Origin: Dyadobacter arcticus
Lineage (GTDB): Bacteria > Bacteroidota > Bacteroidia > Cytophagales > Spirosomataceae
Assembly (NCBI RefSeq): GCF_011762185.1
Contig: NZ_JAASQJ010000002.1
Span: 1,240,001 to 1,304,000, forward strand
Length of the DNA: 64,000 nt
Reading direction: 5' to 3'
Position 1 is the stretch's first letter; each line of letters begins with the position of its first letter. Of this stretch, positions 36,567 through 44,110 are shown one piece after another. The translations under genes were made by a program, and so were the position numbers. The notes beneath the pieces were generated by a model. It was not told the origin of the DNA and ran no database searches. It was given only the letters and a program-made list of their open reading frames with translations.

Positions 36567-36601
36567 AGCTAACAGCTAAAAGCTGACAGCTAACCGCTCA
36601 T
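36567..36601. repeat. Heptamer tandem repeat (AGCTAAC type)
   Basis: Four consecutive 7-nt units AGCTAAC, AGCTAAA, AGCTGAC, AGCTAAC and a decayed fifth (CGCTCAT), in the 73-nt gap before the DUF1080 gene. Resembles short tandemly repeated repetitive sequences known from cyanobacteria. Confidence 0.8.
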
Positions 36602-36606
36602 AAACA

Positions 36607-39600
36607 ATGAAAAAAACACTTTATACAATTTTCGCCACCTTCCTGGTCATCTCGCAGGGTTTGGCACAAACAGAGGCTTCGCTCACGAATAAGATTGAGG
36701 TATTATTTTCAAAGATCCCTTCTGAGAATGAAGCTGGCTTGAAAAAGAATATGGAAACGCTGGAGCAGCTTGGAACGCCCGGATTGGTCCAGATTGCTTC
36801 CATGCTAACTCCTCCCGGGAAAGGCGACAATACCAAAATTCAGTATGCATTGGGCGGGTTTACTTATTACGCCTCGCAAGCGGGTAAAGAAAGTGCCCGC
36901 AAAAATGCAGCGGAAGCGTACGGCGAAGCGCTCGGCAACGTAAATGATCCCGACAGTAAAAATTTCCTGATCTATCAATTACAAACAGTTGGTAAAGATG
37001 AGTCTGTCGAAATTCTGAAAAGCTATTTAACAGACGAAAGATTATCCGGCCCAGCCGCGAGAGCATTGTCCAGAATTGGCACTCCAACGTCCGGTGCAGC
37101 ACTATTACAAGCATTAAATGGTACTTCCGGCAACATTCAGATCACAATTACAGAAGCATTGGGAGGTAACAGGTACAAAGAGGCTGCGCCTGTCATAGAA
37201 AAAACAGCTGTTAGCCAAGAGCCTAATCTGCGCAAGGTAAGTTTATATGCACTTTCGGAAATTGGCGTCCCATCCTCTGAGCCAATTCTACTTGCAGCGG
37301 CTCAAAAAGTAGCTTTCGGATATGATGAGGCAGATGCTACCACCGTATATCTCAAATATCTGTCACGACTTGCTGAAAACGGTAATGCTGCCGCAGCAGA
37401 AAAAGCGGCATTGGCATTGATCAAAAATGCACCGGATGCCAAGCAAACCGCTACTCGTTCGTCTGCGCTAAAAATCTATTCGGATATTAAAAAGCGTGAA
37501 TCAGTTCCTATTTTGGTGAGTGCAATGGAAAGTACTGATGTGCAATACAGGGCAGCTGCTTTAAAAATTGGACAAAAATACCTAATGGCTGATGGTGCCA
37601 AGCCGTGGATAGCTGCGATGAAAAAAGCTAAACCGGAGACCCAGGCTGAGATTGTGACCATGCTTGGACGTGCGGAATCGAAGGATGCATTACCAGAAAT
37701 ATTGAAATTGTTAAATTCAAAGGATAGCAAAGTCAAAATGGCGGCCGTTTGGGCGGCTGGGAAAATTGGGCAGGAAAACAGTGTTGCAAGCTTGTTACCA
37801 GTATTGAAAACTGGAAATGCTGATGAAGTAAATGCTGTAAAAAACACATTGTTAACGACTAAGGGAACTGTAATGGTCAATCAGATCAGTGCTGCTTTAC
37901 CCGGTTTACCGCCCACATCCCAGTCTGCTGTCGTTGATGTACTAGCTGCCAGAGGCGCGAGTTCCAAACTTCCGGCTGTAACTGCATTACTAAAAAGTCC
38001 AAATCCGGATGTCAAAAAATCTGCATTCAATGCATTAAAATCGTTGGTGACGGGAAACGATTTACCCCAATTGTTCACATTACTCAATTCATTAACCGCA
38101 CCGGATGAAATTACGGCGGTGCAGAAAGCAATTACAGTGGGAATTAAGGAATCGGGCAATGCGACTGCGCAAACCGGCCTGATCCTGAAACAAATGCAGG
38201 CATCACCGGCTGATAAACAAGCTCATTATCTTGCCATATTTTCAAGCATTGGGGATAAAAAAGCACTTGGCACTGTTGTCTCAGCCTACAATAGCGGAGA
38301 TGCAGCCATTAAGAAAGGAGCTATTGCCTCACTGTCTTCCTGGAATGACGGAAGTGCGGCAAAAGACCTGCTTACCATTGCTAAAAAAACAATCGATGCA
38401 GACGATTTCAGCGCGGCTCTAGCTGGATATGCTTCAGCAGCTGGTAAATCGACCAAAACGCCTGCTATCAAAGTAATTATGCTGCGGGAGGCAATGGCGC
38501 TTGCCAAAACTGATGCACAAAAAGAAGGAATATTAAAAGAACTGTCCCGGTACAGGACATTCAACGCATTGCTTTTTGCAGGAAAATATTTGGATAATCC
38601 GGCCACTCAGCAAGCAGCGGCCCAGGCAGTCATGAGCATCGGACTTTCAAACAAAAACTTTTACGGTACTGAAATACGCAGCTTACTTGCAAAGGCGGCT
38701 TCGATATTGACCAGCAAGGACAGCGAATATCAGAAGGAATCGATCCGCAGGCATCTGGCCGATCTTCCGGCGGGTGAGGGTTTTGTTGCCTTATTTAATG
38801 GAAAAGACCTTGAAGGCTGGAAGGGGTTGGTGGAAAATCCGATAGCACGTGGCAAAATGAGTGCAGATACTTTGGCTGCCAGGCAAAGAAAGGCGGACAA
38901 AGTGGCCAAAACTGGCTGGTACGCCAAAGATGGTGAGCTGGTTTTTTCCGGTCACGGGGATAACTTATGCACGGTGAAGCAGTATGGGGATTTTGAAATG
39001 TATGTAGATTGGAAAATCCAGAAAGATGGAGATGCCGGGATTTACCTTCGCGGAACGCCCCAAGTGCAGATATGGGATACTTCGCGTGTGGACGTGGGCG
39101 CCCAGGTTGGTTCAGGAGGATTGTATAACAATGAGAAAAACCCTGGTAAACCGACAAAGCTGGCTGATAATGCCATTGGAGAATGGAATACTTTTCACAT
39201 TACCATGGTGGGCGACCGGGTATCGGTTGATCTGAATGGAGAAAATGTGGTGGACAATGTGGTTTTAGAAAACTATTGGGATCGCAGTCTTCCCATTTTC
39301 GCAAAAGAGCAACTGGAACTTCAGGCGCACGGAAACCTGATCAACTACCGCGACATATATGTTCGCGAAATTCCTCGGCCAGAGCCTTTTACATTATCGC
39401 AGATGGAGAAAAAGGAAGGTTTCAAGATCCTGTTCGACGGCACCAATATGTTTGAATGGGTCGGAAATAAGACGGACTATTTCATTGAAAACGGCGAATT
39501 GGTGGTCGATCCCAAAAAAGGCGGGCAGGGAAATCTTTATACCAAGGACGAATACAGCGATTTTGACTTCCGATTTGAATTTCAACTCACACCCGGCGCT

Positions 39601-40047
39601 AACAATGGTCTTGGGATAAGGGCGCCCAATCAGGGTGACGCGGCTTATGTAGGTACAGAAATCCAGATCCTGGATAATGATGCGGATATTTACAAAGACC
39701 TGCATGATTACCAGTATCATGGTTCGGCTTATGGTATTATTCCCGCCAAAAGAGGTTTCTTGAAACCTCTGGGAGAGTGGAATTATGAAGAAGTAAGGGT
39801 TCAGGGCTCTAAAGTCAGAGTAACACTGAATGGAACGGTGATCTTGGACGGAGACCTTGCGGAAGCCAGTAAAAATGGAACCGTTGATAAAAAAGAACAT
39901 CCGGGGCTTAACCGGACCAGCGGTTATCTGGGTTTCCTGGGTCATGGCTCAGAACTGAAATTCCGAAATATAAGAATAGCGGACTTGAGTAAGGTAAAGG
40001 AGACGCCCGTAGTTACAACGAGGAAGAAAAGTAAAAAGCAGAAATAA
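36607..40047 (+). CDS. Exported HEAT-repeat protein with two DUF1080 domains
   Basis: 1146 residues. Signal peptide (1-20, ending GLAQT). Residues about 40-700 are HEAT-like helical repeats (for example ALSRIGTPTSGAALLQAL, AAVWAAGKIGQENSVASLLPVL). Two DUF1080 (3-keto-disaccharide hydrolase/concanavalin-like) domains follow: one from about 725 (GFVALFNGKDLEGW ... GDAGIYLRG) and one from about 938 (GFKILFDGTNMFEW ... NNGLGIRAP). The tail is Lys-rich (RKKSKKQK). Family members cleave glycosidic bonds of oxidised (3-keto) sugars; the HEAT part may bind polymer or partner. Directly downstream of a Tat-exported oxidoreductase. Confidence 0.88.
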   Translation: MKKTLYTIFATFLVISQGLAQTEASLTNKIEVLFSKIPSENEAGLKKNMETLEQLGTPGLVQIASMLTPPGKGDNTKIQYALGGFTYYASQAGKESARKNAAEAYGEALGNVNDPDSKNFLIYQLQTVGKDESVEILKSYLTDERLSGPAARALSRIGTPTSGAALLQALNGTSGNIQITITEALGGNRYKEAAPVIEKTAVSQEPNLRKVSLYALSEIGVPSSEPILLAAAQKVAFGYDEADATTVYLKYLSRLAENGNAAAAEKAALALIKNAPDAKQTATRSSALKIYSDIKKRESVPILVSAMESTDVQYRAAALKIGQKYLMADGAKPWIAAMKKAKPETQAEIVTMLGRAESKDALPEILKLLNSKDSKVKMAAVWAAGKIGQENSVASLLPVLKTGNADEVNAVKNTLLTTKGTVMVNQISAALPGLPPTSQSAVVDVLAARGASSKLPAVTALLKSPNPDVKKSAFNALKSLVTGNDLPQLFTLLNSLTAPDEITAVQKAITVGIKESGNATAQTGLILKQMQASPADKQAHYLAIFSSIGDKKALGTVVSAYNSGDAAIKKGAIASLSSWNDGSAAKDLLTIAKKTIDADDFSAALAGYASAAGKSTKTPAIKVIMLREAMALAKTDAQKEGILKELSRYRTFNALLFAGKYLDNPATQQAAAQAVMSIGLSNKNFYGTEIRSLLAKAASILTSKDSEYQKESIRRHLADLPAGEGFVALFNGKDLEGWKGLVENPIARGKMSADTLAARQRKADKVAKTGWYAKDGELVFSGHGDNLCTVKQYGDFEMYVDWKIQKDGDAGIYLRGTPQVQIWDTSRVDVGAQVGSGGLYNNEKNPGKPTKLADNAIGEWNTFHITMVGDRVSVDLNGENVVDNVVLENYWDRSLPIFAKEQLELQAHGNLINYRDIYVREIPRPEPFTLSQMEKKEGFKILFDGTNMFEWVGNKTDYFIENGELVVDPKKGGQGNLYTKDEYSDFDFRFEFQLTPGANNGLGIRAPNQGDAAYVGTEIQILDNDADIYKDLHDYQYHGSAYGIIPAKRGFLKPLGEWNYEEVRVQGSKVRVTLNGTVILDGDLAEASKNGTVDKKEHPGLNRTSGYLGFLGHGSELKFRNIRIADLSKVKETPVVTTRKKSKKQK

Positions 40048-40083
40048 GTTTATTAAGCCAAACAAAGGTACCTGTCGAATGGA

Positions 40084-40134
40084 TTCAAAAGTTTAGTATA
40101 AATTTGTATTTTCAAAAGTAAAATTTTATATTTG
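40084..40134 (+). promoter_or_regulatory. Control region of the RES/Xre toxin-antitoxin pair
   Basis: Two TTCAAAAGT copies (40084-40092 and 40111-40119, 27 bp apart). Each is followed by a consensus -7 box: TAAATTTG at 40099-40106 and TATATTTG at 40127-40134. The second box is 3 nt from the ATG. The layout suggests a repressor site repeated over two alternative promoters, as expected for autoregulated toxin-antitoxin operons. Confidence 0.5.
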
Positions 40135-40137
40135 TTT

Positions 40138-40653
40138 ATGAAAAAACACACACAAAAGCTCTATCCTAGCCCTGAAGATGAGGATGCCTCTCCGAAGATT
40201 TTGTCTGAACCGCCTGTTGCTTATTACGGTACAGTTCCAAGCCTTATTTTCAGTTCCTCAGCCCTCAAATCCGAAAGCCAAATGACTGGTTTTGAAAAAA
40301 TGACAATAGCCAGGCAGGGAATTAGCAAAACTGATTTCGAGCGGTTTAAAGATAAGACCGGGTTAGATTATGATCAGCTAGCTGCGGCACTATCAGTTGC
40401 CAGAGCCACTTTAATCAATAAAAAGGGTACTGAAAAATTCAACCCATCTGTCAGCGAAAAAATCGTAAGCATCGCCGATATATATTCTTATGGCTATGAG
40501 GTTTTTGAGGATGTGAAGCGGTTTAATCAATGGATTTTCCGGGCGAACCATGCTTTGGGAGGCAAAAGTCCTTTTGAAATTCTGGACAGCCAGTTTGGCA
40601 GAGAGGAAGTGAGAAATTTGATAGGTCGTATTGATTACGGTGTGTATTCATAA
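40138..40653 (+). CDS. Antitoxin, Xre/MbcA/ParS (DUF2384) family
   Basis: 171 residues from ATG 40138 (a TTG six nt earlier is also in frame). The centre has an Xre-like helical domain (ISKTDFERFKDKTGLDYDQLAAAL ... ATLINKKG). The C-terminus is the DUF2384 toxin-binding domain (VFEDVKRFNQWIFRANHALGGKSPFEILDSQFG, then the terminal DYGVYS). By family it neutralises the RES toxin encoded 14 nt downstream and represses the operon, probably through the repeats just upstream. Confidence 0.93.
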   Translation: MKKHTQKLYPSPEDEDASPKILSEPPVAYYGTVPSLIFSSSALKSESQMTGFEKMTIARQGISKTDFERFKDKTGLDYDQLAAALSVARATLINKKGTEKFNPSVSEKIVSIADIYSYGYEVFEDVKRFNQWIFRANHALGGKSPFEILDSQFGREEVRNLIGRIDYGVYS

Positions 40654-40667
40654 AAGCGTACAATTTT

Positions 40668-41123
40668 ATGATCGTATACCGTGTCGGGCGTACTAAATTC
40701 GCTCGTGACCTTACCGGTGAGGGCGCCAGGCTATTTGGCGGTCGCTGGAACCACAAATTTACCCCATGTATTTACACCTCAGAAAGCCGGGCACTGGCTT
40801 TGCTGGAATACACGGCCAACATTAATATGGACGATATTCCACGTGCTTTGAGCATTACTACATTTGAAATTTCCGAAGCCCATGTGTTAGAAATTCCTGT
40901 CCGCATCCTCCCGGGTGACTGGATCACGTCACCGGCACCTGCATCCACAAAAGATTTTGGAACAAGTCTACTTAAAAAGGCGGAATCTGGCATCCTAAAA
41001 GTCCCTTCGGCAATTTTACCTGAGGAATACAATTATTTATTGAACCCAATGCTCAGAAATGAATCGATCTATCGCATTACCGATGTTAGTGACTTTGTTT
41101 ACGACATCAGGTTAAAACTTTAA
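40668..41123 (+). CDS. RES domain toxin
   Basis: 151 residues, RES fold. Characteristic Arg-Glu-Ser elements are present: YRVGRTKFARDLTGEGARLFGG RW, IYTSESRALALLE, and the C-terminal NYLLNPMLRN...DVSDFVYDIRL. RES toxins (for example MbcT) degrade NAD+ by phosphorolysis or hydrolysis and so arrest growth. The partner antitoxin gene precedes it. The frame is intact, so the pair may be active. Confidence 0.93.
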   Translation: MIVYRVGRTKFARDLTGEGARLFGGRWNHKFTPCIYTSESRALALLEYTANINMDDIPRALSITTFEISEAHVLEIPVRILPGDWITSPAPASTKDFGTSLLKKAESGILKVPSAILPEEYNYLLNPMLRNESIYRITDVSDFVYDIRLKL

Positions 41124-41213
41124 GAAATTAAAAGTGCAGGTTAGAGCAGTTAAAGGCAATTTTATTTAGCTTTATTATCAAATCAACTTATCCTTTCATT
41201 CAAACTGAACCTT

Positions 41214-42047
41214 ATGAAAATCAAACACATTCTTTTCACTGCTTTACTGGTCATTATTTCCCTTGCTAATTCCCAAGCTCAGCATACACTAACCCAAACC
41301 TGGGCGACAGATGCTTCACTTCCTATCCCTGAATCTGTTTTTTACAGTGCCCAGGATAAGCTGCTATACGTTGCGCTGATTGACGGCAAACCAGGTGAAA
41401 AAGATGGAACCGGGGGTATTGCGAAGGTTGGGTTGGACGGAAAGGTTATCGCCAAAGATTGGGTGACCGGCCTGAATGCGCCAAAAGGTATGGGGGTTAT
41501 GGGTACTAAACTATTTGTTGCTGATCTTACCGAAGTAGTGGAAATTGACATAAAAACCGGGAAAGTCCTTCAAAAATATCCGGTGGAAGGTTCAAAGTTC
41601 CTCAATGATCTGACCATTGATTCCAAGGGCAGCATTTATGTATCCGACTCAGATACAAAGAAAGTGCATTTAATAAAAGATGGAAAAGTTTCTACTTATT
41701 TCGAAGACCTTGTCCGGCCAAATGGTGTGCTGGCAGTCGGCTCGGATTTGCTTATAGCGGATGCAGGCATGCTGAAGAAAGTGAGTGCTACTAAGGAAGT
41801 TAAGATTTTGGCAGAAGGTATGGATAAAAGCACGGATGGGATCGAGCAGGTTGTGCCTGGCGAGTACATTGTCTCATGCTGGGCCGGGGTAGTGTATTAT
41901 GTAAAATCAGATGGAACTGCTGAAAAATTGCTGGATACCAGTGTTGACAAAATCAATTCTGCCGACATTGGGTATGATTCTGTGAAAAAAATTGTCTATA
42001 TCCCAACATTTGCCAAAAACAGTGTTGTTGCTTATCAGCTAAAATAA
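41214..42047 (+). CDS. Exported SMP-30/gluconolactonase-like beta-propeller protein
   Basis: 277 residues. Signal peptide (MKIKHILFTALLVIISLANSQA, then QHT). The body is a six-bladed NHL/SMP-30-type propeller: ESVFYSAQDKLLYVAL, APKGMGVMGTKLFVAD, FLNDLTIDSKGSIYVSDS, RPNGVLAVGSDLLIAD. Asn and Asp residues at the equivalent of the lactonase metal site are present (FLND, RPNG, SDS). May hydrolyse sugar lactones in the periplasm or simply bind a ligand. Stand-alone gene. Confidence 0.8.
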   Translation: MKIKHILFTALLVIISLANSQAQHTLTQTWATDASLPIPESVFYSAQDKLLYVALIDGKPGEKDGTGGIAKVGLDGKVIAKDWVTGLNAPKGMGVMGTKLFVADLTEVVEIDIKTGKVLQKYPVEGSKFLNDLTIDSKGSIYVSDSDTKKVHLIKDGKVSTYFEDLVRPNGVLAVGSDLLIADAGMLKKVSATKEVKILAEGMDKSTDGIEQVVPGEYIVSCWAGVVYYVKSDGTAEKLLDTSVDKINSADIGYDSVKKIVYIPTFAKNSVVAYQLK

Positions 42048-42086
42048 ATATATTTATAACCTAAAAATTAAACTACGGGCGTTTTC

Positions 42087-42734
42087 ATGGACATTTTTGT
42101 TGGGAGTCTTTCTTTTAAGTTAAAGGAAAGCGAATTGCGTGAAGCTTTTGAAAAGTATGGCATAGTAAGCTCCGCAAAAATTATAATTGACAAGATTACA
42201 CGTCAAAGCAAAGGCTTCGGGTTTATAGAAATGCCCAATGATGATGAGGCAAAGCTGGCAATCAGTTCATTGAATGGAGCAGATATGTATGGCAGAGCAT
42301 TGGTTGTAAATGAATCGCAGAAGAGAGAGCCCCGGACTGATGGAGGCGGAGGTGCCCCGCGAGGGGATTCCAGCAGAGAAGGGTTCAGCAGACCGAGACC
42401 AACAGAAGGCGGTGACACCAGGAGCAGCAGTCCCGGAACAGGAGGAAGTAGCGGAGGTGATACCAGAAGCCCCGGTGGTGGCGGAGGTGAAACCAGAGGC
42501 CCAGGTGGTGCTGGCGGCGGATTTGGGGGCGGAGGATTTGGTAACGATAAACCCAAAGGCGGAGGAGATCGGAAATTTAGCGGAGGAAATGACCGCGGAG
42601 GCCGAGGTGGCTATGCTGACAAGTCTAGGTCAGACAATAACAGATTTGGGAAAGCCGGAGGACAAGATCATAAAAAAGGAGGAGGCGGGTCTAAGAAAAT
42701 CTGGGGACGCGGTGACGACGACGGAGGATATTAA
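42087..42734 (+). CDS. RNA-binding protein with RRM and glycine-rich tail
   Basis: 215 residues. One RRM at 1-80 with RNP2 IFVGSL and RNP1 KGFGFIEM, the single-RRM type found in cyanobacteria and Bacteroidota. The tail (about 85-215) is Gly/Arg/Asp/Ser-rich with repeated GGDTRS/GGGETRG units and a KKGGGGSKK cluster, likely disordered and able to bind RNA or phase separate. Probably acts as an RNA chaperone or cold-response protein by family. Followed directly by a terminator. Confidence 0.93.
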   Translation: MDIFVGSLSFKLKESELREAFEKYGIVSSAKIIIDKITRQSKGFGFIEMPNDDEAKLAISSLNGADMYGRALVVNESQKREPRTDGGGGAPRGDSSREGFSRPRPTEGGDTRSSSPGTGGSSGGDTRSPGGGGGETRGPGGAGGGFGGGGFGNDKPKGGGDRKFSGGNDRGGRGGYADKSRSDNNRFGKAGGQDHKKGGGGSKKIWGRGDDDGGY

Positions 42735-42737
42735 GAT

Positions 42738-42768
42738 AAAAACCTGTAATCGCTTACAGGTTTTTTTT
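42738..42768 (+). terminator. Intrinsic terminator of the RRM gene
   Basis: Twelve-bp stem (42738-42749 with 42754-42765) with a TCGC loop and T-run tail, beginning 4 nt after the stop codon. Confidence 0.93.
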
Positions 42769-42850
42769 ATTTCCTGAATATAAAATAGACAGCCAGCACC
42801 AGAAAGATAAACCCTACCAGATGATTCCAGCGGAATGTTTCGGTTTTGAA
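42767..42850 (-). pseudogene. C-terminal remnant of a DUF486/DMT family membrane protein
   Basis: The minus strand reads FKTETFRWNHLVGFIFLV and on to LAVYFIFRK and a TAA at 42767-42769. This is the characteristic final helix and KK/RK end of DUF486 (DMT family) proteins, which are normally about 115 residues. Upstream in frame the similarity stops and a stop codon follows after four codons, so the first three quarters of the gene are gone. The remnant lies between the RRM terminator and the end of the MFS gene. Confidence 0.75.
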
Positions 42851-42874
42851 GCAAGCCGATGGTTAAAAAAAATT

Positions 42875-44065
42875 TCATGCAGCGGCTTTCACTTTATTAT
42901 CTTTAAAAAACAGAATAAACAATACAAGAACCACTGCTGCAATTCCAGCAGGTACCATCCAGATGCTGGTCCAGTTCTTTACCCCGCCCACCGTGTACAT
43001 ATCTGCTACAATACCAGCCAGCCAAGAGCCGATTCCCATTCCAATACCATAAGTTGCGATTGAAATCAAACCCTGCGCAGAAGATCGATACTTTTCGCCT
43101 GCCTTACTGTCCGTATAAATCTGACCGGTAACAAAGAAGAAGTCGTAGCAAATACCATGCAGAATAATGGCAAGATATAACAACCATTCGTTGTTGGCAT
43201 CCCCATATCCAAATCCAATAAAACGGACGATCCAGGCGATCAGACCGACAATTAACATCCATTTCACACCCAATCGGGTAAATGCAAGCGGAATTAGAAG
43301 CATAAAGACAACTTCCGACGCTTGTCCAAGTGACATTTTGTTTTCAACATTGGTCATCCCTGAATCGGTGAGCGATGGATTTGCCATTGCGTAGTAGAAG
43401 GATAGGGGAATGCAGATCAACAGCGAGGAAATAAAGAAAATAGCGAAAGAGCGGTCTTTGAAAAGTGTGAAGGCGTCGAGACCAAGAATATCTGAAAATG
43501 ATGTCTTCGTGCTTGGCTTTGGCGGGGTATTCGGAAGGAAAAAGGAATAAATTCCCAGTATGACCGAAGCGACCATGGAAATCTTGAAAATCATCACGTT
43601 ATCGCCAAAACCATAAAAACCGATAATATTTGAAACAACAATCCAGGATACAGTTCCCATTACGCGAATGGCTGGAAAATCCTTCTCCGAATTGGTAACC
43701 TGCTGCATTGCAATGGAAGTAGTGAGGGACATCATGGGTGCGAACGAAATGCAGTAAAGCAGGATAATCCCAAAGAAATTGCCCGCATCGGTAATGCCGG
43801 AAATAAAGTAGAGAAGTACCGCACCTGCTAAACTCAAAACTCCCAATACCTTTTGCGCGGCAAAGTACCGGTCGGCAATCATTCCGACAAAAAACGGGGC
43901 GATAATCTGCGCAATTGAAAAAGCGGCATAAGCATTACCGACCTGGGAGCCGGTTGCGTTGAGCGCAGTAAACATATACTTGCTCATTTGCCCATACCAA
44001 GACCCCCATATAAAATACAGGAGGAACATCATGGCCATCAATTGAAATCGCGTAGAATTTTTCAT
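42875..44065 (-). CDS. MFS transporter, nucleoside permease-like
   Basis: 396 residues with about twelve membrane helices. N-terminal LLYFIWGSWYGQMSKYMF and the loop after helix 2 (GMIADRYFAAQKVLG) match the nucleoside:H+ symporter (NupG/XapB) branch of MFS. The C-terminal half has FFFVTGQIYTDSKAGEKYRSSAQG, typical of that branch. Probably imports nucleosides or a related sugar compound across the inner membrane. The upstream mutS gene ends 45 nt before it in the same direction. Confidence 0.87.
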   Translation of the reverse strand: MKNSTRFQLMAMMFLLYFIWGSWYGQMSKYMFTALNATGSQVGNAYAAFSIAQIIAPFFVGMIADRYFAAQKVLGVLSLAGAVLLYFISGITDAGNFFGIILLYCISFAPMMSLTTSIAMQQVTNSEKDFPAIRVMGTVSWIVVSNIIGFYGFGDNVMIFKISMVASVILGIYSFFLPNTPPKPSTKTSFSDILGLDAFTLFKDRSFAIFFISSLLICIPLSFYYAMANPSLTDSGMTNVENKMSLGQASEVVFMLLIPLAFTRLGVKWMLIVGLIAWIVRFIGFGYGDANNEWLLYLAIILHGICYDFFFVTGQIYTDSKAGEKYRSSAQGLISIATYGIGMGIGSWLAGIVADMYTVGGVKNWTSIWMVPAGIAAVVLVLFILFFKDNKVKAAA

Positions 44066-44110
44066 AAAAAGGAGTAGGAAATTTATTGTTAAAATGAATG
44101 TAGTCAGGTG

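Noticed and set aside
42203..42556. Proline-rich frame on the minus strand (PPPPNPPPAPPGP)
   Set aside because: It is the antisense of the glycine-rich tail of the RRM gene; GGN codons read backwards give proline.
42630..42878. 82-codon minus-strand frame over the DUF486 remnant
   Set aside because: It runs out of frame with the recognisable DUF486 end and through the RRM terminator; no family similarity.
44090..44110. AAAATGA/TCATTTT inverted repeat at the mutS-MFS junction
   Set aside because: All A/T-rich with a 13-nt loop; too weak to call a terminator.
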